This document shows, one piece after another, positions 7,463 through 15,819 of a stretch of 15,844 nucleotides of DNA. Source of the DNA: Christensenella sp. UBA7102 (GTDB taxonomy: Bacteria > Bacillota > Clostridia > Christensenellales > UBA1750); the NCBI GenBank assembly GCA_002492415.1, contig DKYK01000065.1:1-15844 (forward strand). Direction: 5' to 3'. How positions within the stretch are numbered: the first letter of the stretch is position 1; each line of letters opens with the position of its first letter. The position numbers and the translations under genes were made by a program. A model generated the notes under the pieces. The model made no database searches. It had not been told where the DNA came from and saw only the letters and a list, made by a program, of their open reading frames with translations.

Positions 7463-8080
7463 ATGGAGAATATCGAAAGCAAGCTGCTAAACGCCCCTGG
7501 TCTGGAAGAGGTGCGCAAAGTCCTGCGCGAGAAGATACTCATCACCCCGCAGGTCAGCGAGGAGATGTCGCAGACAGTCCGCCGCCAGGAGGCGCTGGTG
7601 GATTCGCTGCTGCGCGCCTATACGATGTATGACAACGGTGTTCCGATGCGTCCCACGCTGGGCAATGAGATGCAGATCATGTACATGCGCGAACGGCAGA
7701 CGCTGTCCTTCCTGCTCTTCCCCGAGCTGCTGAAGCTGGAATACGAGGTGGCGCGCGTGATCGGCGACGTGTTCATCGCGCCCATGATGCGTGGAAAGAC
7801 ACTGCCTGAGATCCTCAACTCCAACCAGCCCATTGCAGCGGCACATCGCTATGCGCATGAAGAAATCGTGGTGGCGCGCGAGGATTTTGGTATCTACCGC
7901 CACTATGAGTGCGCGGATTGTTACGGCCTGCCCAACATTGGCATGAAGATCTGCGCTTACGAGGCGGGCACTGCGGCGGGTTGCTTTGCCAAGCCCCTGG
8001 GCCGTCCGGTCGAGGTCATTGAGACCAAGTGCTGCGCCAACGGTGATCCCTACTGCGAGTTTGAGATTCACGTGGGGTGA
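7463..8080 (+). CDS. V4R-domain cysteine-rich protein in the nucleoside operon
   Basis: A 205-residue soluble protein without signal peptide or membrane segment. The N-terminal half is helical and charged. The C-terminal half resembles a V4R (4-vinyl reductase) domain, a small-molecule-binding fold found in sensor modules of XylR/DmpR-type activators and in BchJ; the hallmark end is CANGDPYCEFEI (191-202). Seven cysteines fall in the last 56 residues (C150, C153, C164, C174, C190, C191, C198), suggesting metal or thiol chemistry. No DNA-binding or catalytic domain is fused. The ATG at 7463 follows AAGGGAG (7447-7453); a longer in-frame extension to 7376 lies inside the permease gene and is rejected. 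Its place between permease and amidohydrolase suggests it binds a substrate, product or cofactor of this pathway, which is inference. Confidence 0.8.
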   Translation: MENIESKLLNAPGLEEVRKVLREKILITPQVSEEMSQTVRRQEALVDSLLRAYTMYDNGVPMRPTLGNEMQIMYMRERQTLSFLLFPELLKLEYEVARVIGDVFIAPMMRGKTLPEILNSNQPIAAAHRYAHEEIVVAREDFGIYRHYECADCYGLPNIGMKICAYEAGTAAGCFAKPLGRPVEVIETKCCANGDPYCEFEIHVG

Positions 8081-8095
8081 TCGGAGGTGCGCTTG

Positions 8096-9388
8096 ATGGA
8101 TACGCTGTTTCAAAACGTGTGGGTCGTCACTGTCGATGAGCGCATGCGCGTGCTGCAAAACGCCTCCGTCCGCGTGCATGACGGCCGCATCACCTATGTG
8201 GGCACACAGCCGCAGGATGGGAATGGCGCGCGCGTGATCGACGGACACGGCCGCAAGCTGCTGATGCCCGGCTTCGTCAATGGCCACACCCATCTGCCCA
8301 TGACGCTCTTCCGCTCCAGTGCGGACGATCTGGAGCTGCACACCTGGCTGAACACCCGCATCTTCCCGATGGAGGCAAAGCTCACGCCGGGCAGCGTGCA
8401 GTGCGGCGCGGAGCTTGCGCTGTGCGAGTTGGCCCGTGCTGGCGTCACCACCATCAATGACATGTATACCCAGTGCCGGGCGCTGATCCCCGCGCTGGAG
8501 AGGGTTCCGCTGCGCGCGACGCTGTCCATGGGCCTGTTCGGCCAGGCGGAGAATGCGCAGGCACAGCTGGATGATGCCGTTGCGTTCCACCGCGAGTGCA
8601 ACGGAGCTTTAGGCGGTCTTGTGCGTGTAGGTCTCGGCCCGCACGCCGAGTATACCAATACGGAGCCCTACCTGCGCCGCTGCGCAGACGTTGCGCGCCG
8701 CCTGGGCTGCCCGCTGCACATTCACGTCTCCGAGACGAAAAAGGAGCATGAGGAGTGCAAGGCCCGCCATGGCGTGACGCCCGTCGGGCTGCTGGAGCGG
8801 GCAGGCTTCTTCGACGGCAACCGTGCATTGCTGGCGCACTGTGTCTGGCTGGAAGAGGCGGACATCGACACCCTTGCCCGCACCGGCGCGGCGGCGCTGC
8901 ACAATCCCTGCTCCAACTTAAAGCTCGCCAGCGGCTTTGCTCCCGTGCCCAAGATGCTGGAAAAGGGCGTGCGCCTGGCGCTCTGCACCGACGGCGCATC
9001 CAGCAACAACAATCTGGACCTTTGGGAAGAGATGCGCATCTGCGCGCTGATGCACAAGGGTCACGCGCTGGACGCCACCGTCGTTCCGGCAGAGCAGGCG
9101 CTGTATATGGCTACCCGCGGCGGTGCGCTGGCGTTGGGTTACGAAGACGTGGGCAGCGTGGCCGAGGGCTTCCGCGCCGACCTGATTCTCGTGGACATTG
9201 ACCGCCCCTGCTACCAGCCCATGACCAATCTGGTCCACCACATCGTCTACGCCGGCAACAGCCGTGATGTGATGCTGACCATGGTGGAGGGTCGCGTTGT
9301 CTGCGAAAACGGCGCGATTCCGGGCGTCGATTTGGAAGAGATACGCATGAGAGCGCAGCAGTATTACGACGACGTATTTCGCATGTAA
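8096..9388 (+). CDS. mtaD: Amidohydrolase, MTA/SAH deaminase type
   Basis: A 430-residue cytoplasmic metal-dependent deaminase of the amidohydrolase superfamily, close in motif content to 5-methylthioadenosine/S-adenosylhomocysteine deaminases such as Tm0936. Metal and catalytic residues are all present: HTH (64-66), HVSE with His210 and Glu213, His248 in LLAHCVWL, and Asp299 in CTDGASSNNN. The block after HTH (PMTLFRSSADDLELHTWL) matches the family's substrate-side segment. The expected reaction turns adenosine-type nucleosides into inosine-type ones with release of ammonia. The ATG at 8096 lies 8 bases after GGAGG (8083-8087); an in-frame GTG at 8087 overlaps that site. It is the last gene of the operon, and a strong terminator begins 3 bases after the stop. 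Related chlorohydrolase or guanine deaminase activity cannot be excluded. Confidence 0.87.
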   Translation: MDTLFQNVWVVTVDERMRVLQNASVRVHDGRITYVGTQPQDGNGARVIDGHGRKLLMPGFVNGHTHLPMTLFRSSADDLELHTWLNTRIFPMEAKLTPGSVQCGAELALCELARAGVTTINDMYTQCRALIPALERVPLRATLSMGLFGQAENAQAQLDDAVAFHRECNGALGGLVRVGLGPHAEYTNTEPYLRRCADVARRLGCPLHIHVSETKKEHEECKARHGVTPVGLLERAGFFDGNRALLAHCVWLEEADIDTLARTGAAALHNPCSNLKLASGFAPVPKMLEKGVRLALCTDGASSNNNLDLWEEMRICALMHKGHALDATVVPAEQALYMATRGGALALGYEDVGSVAEGFRADLILVDIDRPCYQPMTNLVHHIVYAGNSRDVMLTMVEGRVVCENGAIPGVDLEEIRMRAQQYYDDVFRM

Positions 9389-9391
9389 AGA

Positions 9392-9432
9392 GAAGCCCTC
9401 GGCATGAAGCGAGTGATGCCGAGGGCTTCTTT
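9392..9432 (+). terminator. Terminator of the nucleoside salvage operon
   Basis: A perfect 14-bp stem, GAAGCCCTCGGCAT (9392-9405) with ATGCCGAGGGCTTC (9416-9429), has a 10-base loop and is followed by TTT. It begins 3 bases after the amidohydrolase stop codon. The T-run is short, but the stem is long and GC-rich. Confidence 0.85.
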
Positions 9433-9493
9433 GCGATCGAGGAGGTAAACGGTGGTTTTGAGCATAAACTGTGTTGTTTTTGAACGAAATCGC

Positions 9494-9520
9494 TTGTAAT
9501 TTGGGAGCAGAATGCGATAC
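9494..9520 (+). promoter_or_regulatory. Weak candidate promoter for the knuckle-protein/flotillin pair
   Basis: TTGTAA (9494-9499) and GATACC (9516-9521 region) are about 16 bases apart, with a TG one base before the -10 element (extended -10 style). The matches are modest. A promoter is expected here because the preceding operon ends in a strong terminator, but the exact site is uncertain. Confidence 0.25.
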
Positions 9521-9576
9521 CATGGAGACGTAAAGCAGCCGAGCAATTCCTGAAGCAGATGGAGGAGGAGAAAAAA

Positions 9577-9738
9577 GTGGAGCAATACTTCTACAAATGC
9601 CCTGTGTGCGGCTATGTGCACATCGTACCCGGCTATTGGGTCAGCTACGACCCGCCCGGGGAACTGGAGCAGCCGCACGTGATGAACGGCGAGTTGTGCG
9701 AGCAGCTCCTGGCGTTGATGAAAGGGGAGTGTGTATAA
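9577..9738 (+). CDS. Small single-knuckle CPxCG protein before flotillin
   Basis: A 53-residue protein starting with GTG, preceded by GGAGGAG (9564-9570) at 6 bases. An in-frame ATG at 9559 would add six residues but has no ribosome binding site. Residues 4-14 (YFYKCPVCGYV) look like the first metal knuckle of a rubredoxin or zinc ribbon (C8, C11), but no second CxxC follows; only C41 and C52 are left as possible ligands. It could bind metal as a dimer, use the distant cysteines, or dock to a partner. Its stop codon is immediately followed by the flotillin ATG, with no base between, so the two are very likely co-translated and functionally linked. No specific family was recognised. Confidence 0.68.
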   Translation: MEQYFYKCPVCGYVHIVPGYWVSYDPPGELEQPHVMNGELCEQLLALMKGECV

Positions 9739-11142
9739 ATGGAATGGCTGATTGCAGGAGGGGTCGTTGCGGCAGTGCTGGTGCTGCTGCTCATCTGCTG
9801 GCGCAGGGTGCCGGCGGATAAGGCGATGGTCATCACGGGTGTGCGCAAGCGCGTGCTGGTTGGACGCGGCGGGTTTGTCATCCCGATACTGGAAACATCG
9901 TGCCTCATCTCGCTGGAGGCTGTTTCCATGACGACGGACATTACCGAGGCGCCCTCCAAGCAGGGCATCTTCGTGGACATCGCGGGTACTGCGGTGGTAA
10001 AGGTGGACAATACGCATGACGCAGTGCTCACCGCCGTTGAGCAATTTTGCAATGGCAATACGGAAAAGACCACGCAGAACATCAAAACCGTGGTCGAGCA
10101 GATTCTGGAGGGCAAGCTGCGCGGCATCGTCTCAACGCTGACCGTTGAGCAGATCAATGAAGATCGCGTCGCGTTTGAAAATTCCATCGAGGATTCCATT
10201 ACCAAAGAACTTGCGGGCATGGGCCTGAAGCTGCTTTCCTACACGGTGCTCAAGATCGCCACGCAGGGTGGCTATTTGGAGAACCGCGCCATCCCGCAGA
10301 TTGCGCAGTCCAAGGCTGACGCAGACATCGCCTCCGCCGAGCGCAGACGCGATACCGAGGTCAAGACGGCGGAAGCCACGCGCGAGGGGGAGCGTGCCAA
10401 GCTCAGCGCCGCGGCGGAAATTGCCGAAGCCGAGCGCGATAAGACGCTGCGCACCGAGGCATATCGCGCCGAGCAGGACAAGGCAAAGGCCAACGCCGAC
10501 GTCGCCTATCAGCTGCAGCAAATTGAGAATAACAAGGCTGTGGCGGAGAGCCAGGCTGTGTTGGCGCAGAAGGAAGCGCTGGTGGTAGAGGAGAAGCTCG
10601 TGGGCACCGTGCGCAAACCTGCCGATGCTGAGAAGTACCGCATTGAGGTGGAGGCTGAGGCCAATAAAGTGCGCGCAATCCGCGAGGCCGAGGCCAGGGC
10701 GGAGGCCATGCGCATCGAAGCGCAGGCCCAGGCAGAGGCCAGGCGTCTGCAGGCCGAGGCGGAAGCCGACGCCATCCGCGTCAAGGGCGGCGCCGAAGCC
10801 GATGCCATCCGTGCCAAGGGCGTGGCCGAGGCGGAGGCCAAGGATCGCCTTGCGGAGGCCATGAAGAAGTATGGCGATGCCGCGGTGGTGGAACTGGTTG
10901 TGCAGCGGCTGCCCGAGATCATGTCCGCCGTTGCCCGTCCCATGGAGAATATTGACAAAATTACTGTCATCGACAATGGCGGCGCACAGGGCGCTTCCAA
11001 GGTGGCAAAAGTGGTTTCCGACGTCGCGCTGGATGGTTTTCAGGTGCTCAACGATTTGACCGGCGTGGATGTGGCCGGCTTGCTTCGCAGCTTGGCGGAA
11101 AAGCGCGCTCTTCCGCAGTCCGACACTTCTGCGCAGGAGTAA
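9739..11142 (+). CDS. Flotillin-like SPFH/Band 7 membrane scaffold protein
   Basis: A 467-residue membrane-associated scaffold of the flotillin group, which forms oligomers in ordered membrane domains. One hydrophobic segment (residues 3-20) anchors the N terminus. The SPFH domain spans roughly 25-190 and includes the typical opening VPADKAMVITG. A long Ala/Glu-rich coiled coil covers about 192-370, with an internal near-repeat AEADAIRxKG at 340-350 and 352-361. The C-terminal tail is Gly/Ala-rich with hydrophobic helices, as in oligomerising flotillins. Ribosome binding site GGGGAG (9724-9729) lies inside the preceding small gene. In B. subtilis the flotillin YuaG/FloT is paired with an NfeD protein (YuaF); no NfeD gene is present here, and the knuckle protein occupies its place. 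A terminator follows. Confidence 0.92.
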   Translation: MEWLIAGGVVAAVLVLLLICWRRVPADKAMVITGVRKRVLVGRGGFVIPILETSCLISLEAVSMTTDITEAPSKQGIFVDIAGTAVVKVDNTHDAVLTAVEQFCNGNTEKTTQNIKTVVEQILEGKLRGIVSTLTVEQINEDRVAFENSIEDSITKELAGMGLKLLSYTVLKIATQGGYLENRAIPQIAQSKADADIASAERRRDTEVKTAEATREGERAKLSAAAEIAEAERDKTLRTEAYRAEQDKAKANADVAYQLQQIENNKAVAESQAVLAQKEALVVEEKLVGTVRKPADAEKYRIEVEAEANKVRAIREAEARAEAMRIEAQAQAEARRLQAEAEADAIRVKGGAEADAIRAKGVAEAEAKDRLAEAMKKYGDAAVVELVVQRLPEIMSAVARPMENIDKITVIDNGGAQGASKVAKVVSDVALDGFQVLNDLTGVDVAGLLRSLAEKRALPQSDTSAQE

Positions 11143-11154
11143 CCACAACCACAG

Positions 11155-11191
11155 CCCCCTGTCCGGCAACACGACCGGGCTGGGGGTTTTT
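11155..11191 (+). terminator. Rho-independent terminator after flotillin
   Basis: CCCCC (11155-11159) pairs with GGGGG (11182-11186) and, inside a small internal mismatch, CCGG (11163-11166) pairs with CCGG (11175-11178) around an 8-base loop. TTTTT (11187-11191) follows directly. Confidence 0.88.
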
Positions 11192-11228
11192 CATGTAATG
11201 CACCGGGAGACCGCGCAAACCTGAACGA

Positions 11229-11257
11229 TGGACTGTTTCACATATTTGTAGTAGAAT
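11229..11257 (+). promoter_or_regulatory. Candidate promoter of the DUF2284-glycosidase fusion gene
   Basis: TGGACT (11229-11234) and TAGAAT (11252-11257) with a 17-base spacer; four and five matches to the sigma-A consensus. Start would be near 11264, about 55 bases before the ATG. A dedicated promoter is expected because the gene lies between terminators. Confidence 0.5.
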
Positions 11258-11319
11258 GACCGCAAAAACCGATCGGGCTGAGAGGGGCTTAGCTGAAAAA
11301 TCCGCAGGAGGACGCGAGC

Positions 11320-13155
11320 ATGGATAGGCTGTCAGAGGTCGAAAGAGCTGCAAGAGAAAGCCGTTTTTCAGAATACGGCTCTGTGAACGTGCAAAATCTG
11401 AAATATTACCAGGAGATACGGACGATTTGCGAGGAAAATTCCTGCCGCAATTATGCCGCTTCCTGGGCGTGTCCACCGGCGATCGGTACGCTCGCGGAAT
11501 GCAGGGAACGCGTCAATCGGTACCGTAATATGCTGTTGTTTTCCCGAAAATACGCGCTGGAAGATTCCTTCGATTTTGAGGGCATGCACGCTGGATTAAA
11601 GGATTTCAAACGCACCGTCGACGGGTTTCAGCAGAAGATCGACACTCTTTTGCCAATGTATTTGCTGCTATCCAATGAGGGCTGCGGAAGATGCCCGCAA
11701 TGCACTTATCCGGGCGCTCCCTGCAGGTACCCCCACCTGCTCCACCATTCATTGGAAGGGTATATTGCGGTGATCTTAACGGAAGCGGGAAAAGATGCGG
11801 CAAAGGGAGACATGAAGCTATGGTATGAGGACACATTGAATGCTTGGGAGAAACGCCTTCGTCTGGCGTCCCAGCGGATTCCCAGCCTGCACAGTAGCAG
11901 TAAGGAACTGGAACAGTATTACAAGCGGTCCCTGATCAGCGGACTTGTCTGTCTGTGGGAAAACGACGCTTATGTTACCAATCCATTTCCTGCAACCAGC
12001 GGCATGGACGGCGGGTCTATTTGCTGCTATCCCTGGGATGTAGCGGGTTATGGCGCTCGAATGCTGGTCATGCTGCTGGGAGAACAATCCATTAGCTTTC
12101 TAAAGCACATGCTCAGCTGCGGCATTGATTCCCACATCTGTATGGCTCTGGACGGAAGTGGATCCGGCTGGTGTGAGTATGCCTACAGCATGTGGTCCAT
12201 TTTCAATTTATATTGCACCATCCTTTCGATGACGGGAAAAGGGTGGGAGCTCTTTGGAGAGATTCGTCAGCTGTTTGAGGCGGAAGAGGCTCGGCTGGAA
12301 GAGTGGAAGAACCTGAAAAACTATGGCAGACAATGCAATCTGCTGGAAATGAGAAGTTGCGGTTACGAGCATTATGTTCCCAGTCCAAATGCGGAAAGAG
12401 CTTGGTGTTATGACGCAATTGCCGATATTGCGGAAAAGATGGGGGAAAGGGATGTTTTTCGCTACCGTGAAAAGGCAGAGGCCATCCGCGCTTCGATTCG
12501 GGAAAATCTGTGGGATCCGGAAAGAAAATGGTTCCGGTGCGTGCACCCGGACGGCCATGGGGAAGTGGTCTACTCCATTCAAATGTATGATGCCCTGCGC
12601 ATGGGCACTTGCAATGCGGAGATGACGAAGCATCTCCTGAGCCACCTGGAGGACGGAAAGTTTTTGGGTGAGTATGGCGTCAGCAGCATCTCCGGAGAGG
12701 ATGAGCAGCATTACGAGCTGAATGATCCGGATTGGTCCGGCGGCGGTTGCTACAGCGGGGAGGGGCCGGAACTGGCGGAAACCCTATGGCAGATCGGGAG
12801 ATCCGAGCTTGCATGGGATGTCCTCAGCCGCCATTTCTGGATGGGAACGAAGGTGCCATATATCCCCCAGGAGCACTTCTGCGACAGTCCCATGATGCCG
12901 GAAAATAGGCGTGCAAACATCATCGCCGGTGTTGCAGGAATGCAGGCTGTTTTATTTGGCCTAGCAGGCTTTCAAATCGACCTGGACGGCAGCCTTCGGC
13001 TCTCCCCCCACGCTGCAGGAGGAGTACGATATGAGATCCGGGGGTTCCAGCATGGCGCAAATGTGATCGATTTGGTCGTGGATGGAGACGAAATGCAGAT
13101 CGCGGTGAACGGAGAACTCCGGGTTCAGGGGGAGATCCGTGAGATGAGCATATAA
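11320..13155 (+). CDS. DUF2284-like domain fused to a six-hairpin glycosidase-like domain
   Basis: A 611-residue protein with no signal peptide or membrane segment. Residues 1 to about 160 resemble DUF2284 (predicted metal-binding protein, COG5423): C37, C42, C51 in ACPP, C61, then C122, C125, C128 and C135 in the GCGRCPQCTYPGAPCRYP region, and HSLEGYI in place of the family's S-M-E-A/C-x-G-I. Residues about 195-560 look like an (alpha/alpha)6-barrel glycoside hydrolase: ENDAYVTNPFPATSGMDGGSICCYPWD (214-240), the helical pair around NAERAWCYDAIADIAEKMG (357-375), ENLWDPERKWF (395-405), and the final NRRANIIAGVAGMQAVLFGLAGF block (529-551). A short beta-rich tail ends the protein. AGGAGG (11306-11311) sets the ATG. 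Base composition is less GC-rich than its neighbours. Substrate is unknown; domain names come from motif memory, not a search. Confidence 0.72.
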   Translation: MDRLSEVERAARESRFSEYGSVNVQNLKYYQEIRTICEENSCRNYAASWACPPAIGTLAECRERVNRYRNMLLFSRKYALEDSFDFEGMHAGLKDFKRTVDGFQQKIDTLLPMYLLLSNEGCGRCPQCTYPGAPCRYPHLLHHSLEGYIAVILTEAGKDAAKGDMKLWYEDTLNAWEKRLRLASQRIPSLHSSSKELEQYYKRSLISGLVCLWENDAYVTNPFPATSGMDGGSICCYPWDVAGYGARMLVMLLGEQSISFLKHMLSCGIDSHICMALDGSGSGWCEYAYSMWSIFNLYCTILSMTGKGWELFGEIRQLFEAEEARLEEWKNLKNYGRQCNLLEMRSCGYEHYVPSPNAERAWCYDAIADIAEKMGERDVFRYREKAEAIRASIRENLWDPERKWFRCVHPDGHGEVVYSIQMYDALRMGTCNAEMTKHLLSHLEDGKFLGEYGVSSISGEDEQHYELNDPDWSGGGCYSGEGPELAETLWQIGRSELAWDVLSRHFWMGTKVPYIPQEHFCDSPMMPENRRANIIAGVAGMQAVLFGLAGFQIDLDGSLRLSPHAAGGVRYEIRGFQHGANVIDLVVDGDEMQIAVNGELRVQGEIREMSI

Positions 13156-13168
13156 ACGCAGACTGAAT

Positions 13169-13206
13169 AAAGGAGCCACATTGCGACACCGCAATGTGGC
13201 TCCTTT
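13169..13206 (+). terminator. Perfect 16-bp terminator hairpin between convergent genes
   Basis: AAAGGAGCCACATTGC (13169-13184) pairs perfectly with GCAATGTGGCTCCTTT (13191-13206) around a 6-base loop, 13 bases after the fusion gene's stop. Because the stem starts with AAA and ends with TTT it can work in both directions; on the minus strand it is followed by a further TATT. Confidence 0.85.
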
Positions 13207-13211
13207 GACGT

Positions 13212-13249
13212 AAAAGACATCCGAGCGGAACCGATTCCGCCCGGATGTC
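13212..13249 (-). terminator. Rho-independent terminator of hppA
   Basis: GACATCCG (13216-13223) pairs with CGGATGTC (13242-13249) and, inside an A/C mismatch, GCGGAA (13225-13230) pairs with TTCCGC (13235-13240) around a 4-base loop. Read on the minus strand the stem lies 13 bases after the hppA stop and is followed by TTTT (13215-13212). Confidence 0.87.
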
Positions 13250-13262
13250 CGTATTGGCTGAA

Positions 13263-15377
<2,115 letters not shown>

Positions 15378-15716
15378 AGGGGTTCAATCCTTTCCTGTTT
15401 GATGCACACGCAGTGCTGTTACGCTGCAAACGGATCTCGCCATGCGCAGCGGGCCCTCCCCACCCGTTCGATTCCTGATTTGGCTGCTGCCGATGCATAA
15501 GGTTTGTATTGGGGAAGCGGACAGGTCGCGACCGGCCCGCAATCCATTCGTATGTTAGCACAAAATTCTTCAAAAGTGAAACATGTTTTTTGCAAATCAG
15601 CAGATTTTGCAAAGCTCGTTCCACGTAGAGAAACAAAATGAAACGGCGTTTTGAATGACGAAACACGAGGCGCGACCCAACTCTTTGGTCGCGGATGAGC
15701 TCTATAACCAGAATCA
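15378..15716 (-). promoter_or_regulatory. Long hppA leader (about 340 nt) with several structured elements
   Basis: No credible gene lies between the hppA start and the predicted transcription start. The leader holds, in order of transcription: a hairpin CGCGACC/GGTCGCG (15693-15671) with a 9-base loop; two copies of the palindrome TTTGCAAA (15606-15613 and 15589-15596); and a perfect 10-bp palindrome GGTCGCGACC (15533-15524). The GGTCGCG and CGCGACC sequences recur, so the first hairpin and the later palindrome could pair in competing ways. I did not recognise a known riboswitch class, including the fluoride class that is sometimes linked to pyrophosphatases. Confidence 0.45.
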
Positions 15717-15722
15717 GAAATC

Positions 15723-15731
15723 ATTATAGCA
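15723..15731 (-). promoter_or_regulatory. Extended -10 promoter of hppA
   Basis: On the minus strand the sequence TGCTATAAT gives a perfect TATAAT hexamer (15728-15723) preceded by the TGn of an extended -10 element. No good -35 hexamer lies 16-18 bases upstream, as is common for this promoter type. Start would be near 15716. A closer but weaker alternative (TTCACT and TAACAT, 17 apart, around 15555-15585) would give a leader of under 200 bases. Confidence 0.6.
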
Positions 15732-15819
15732 TATTTATGGAGTAAATGCGAGGGTAAAAATCAGAACTTATGGCAATTTAACTTCATTCAGTCGCAACTC
15801 CCAATCCTTCGCGCTGCGC
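15732..15819. other. AT-rich intergenic segment without a recognisable gene
   Basis: Together with the hppA leader this makes a 440-base gene-free stretch. This part lies between the hppA promoter and the terminator at the window edge. I see no open reading frame with a ribosome binding site, no tRNA-like fold and no repeat. Confidence 0.6.

Noticed and set aside
6553..7545. A 330-codon minus-strand frame opposite the second permease
   Set aside because: It is a His/Gln/Arg-rich shadow of the permease gene without ribosome binding site or domain.
9559..9576. ATG at 9559 as the start of the small knuckle protein
   Set aside because: It is in frame but has no ribosome binding site, whereas the GTG at 9577 follows GGAGGAG at 6 bases. 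The frame stays open upstream to 9484, so a longer form cannot be fully excluded.
11265..11319. GGCTGAGAGGGG before the fusion gene, resembling the CUGAGA element of a TPP riboswitch
   Set aside because: The second conserved TPP half (CCUGAUC and the following pairing elements) is absent and only about 40 bases remain before the start codon.
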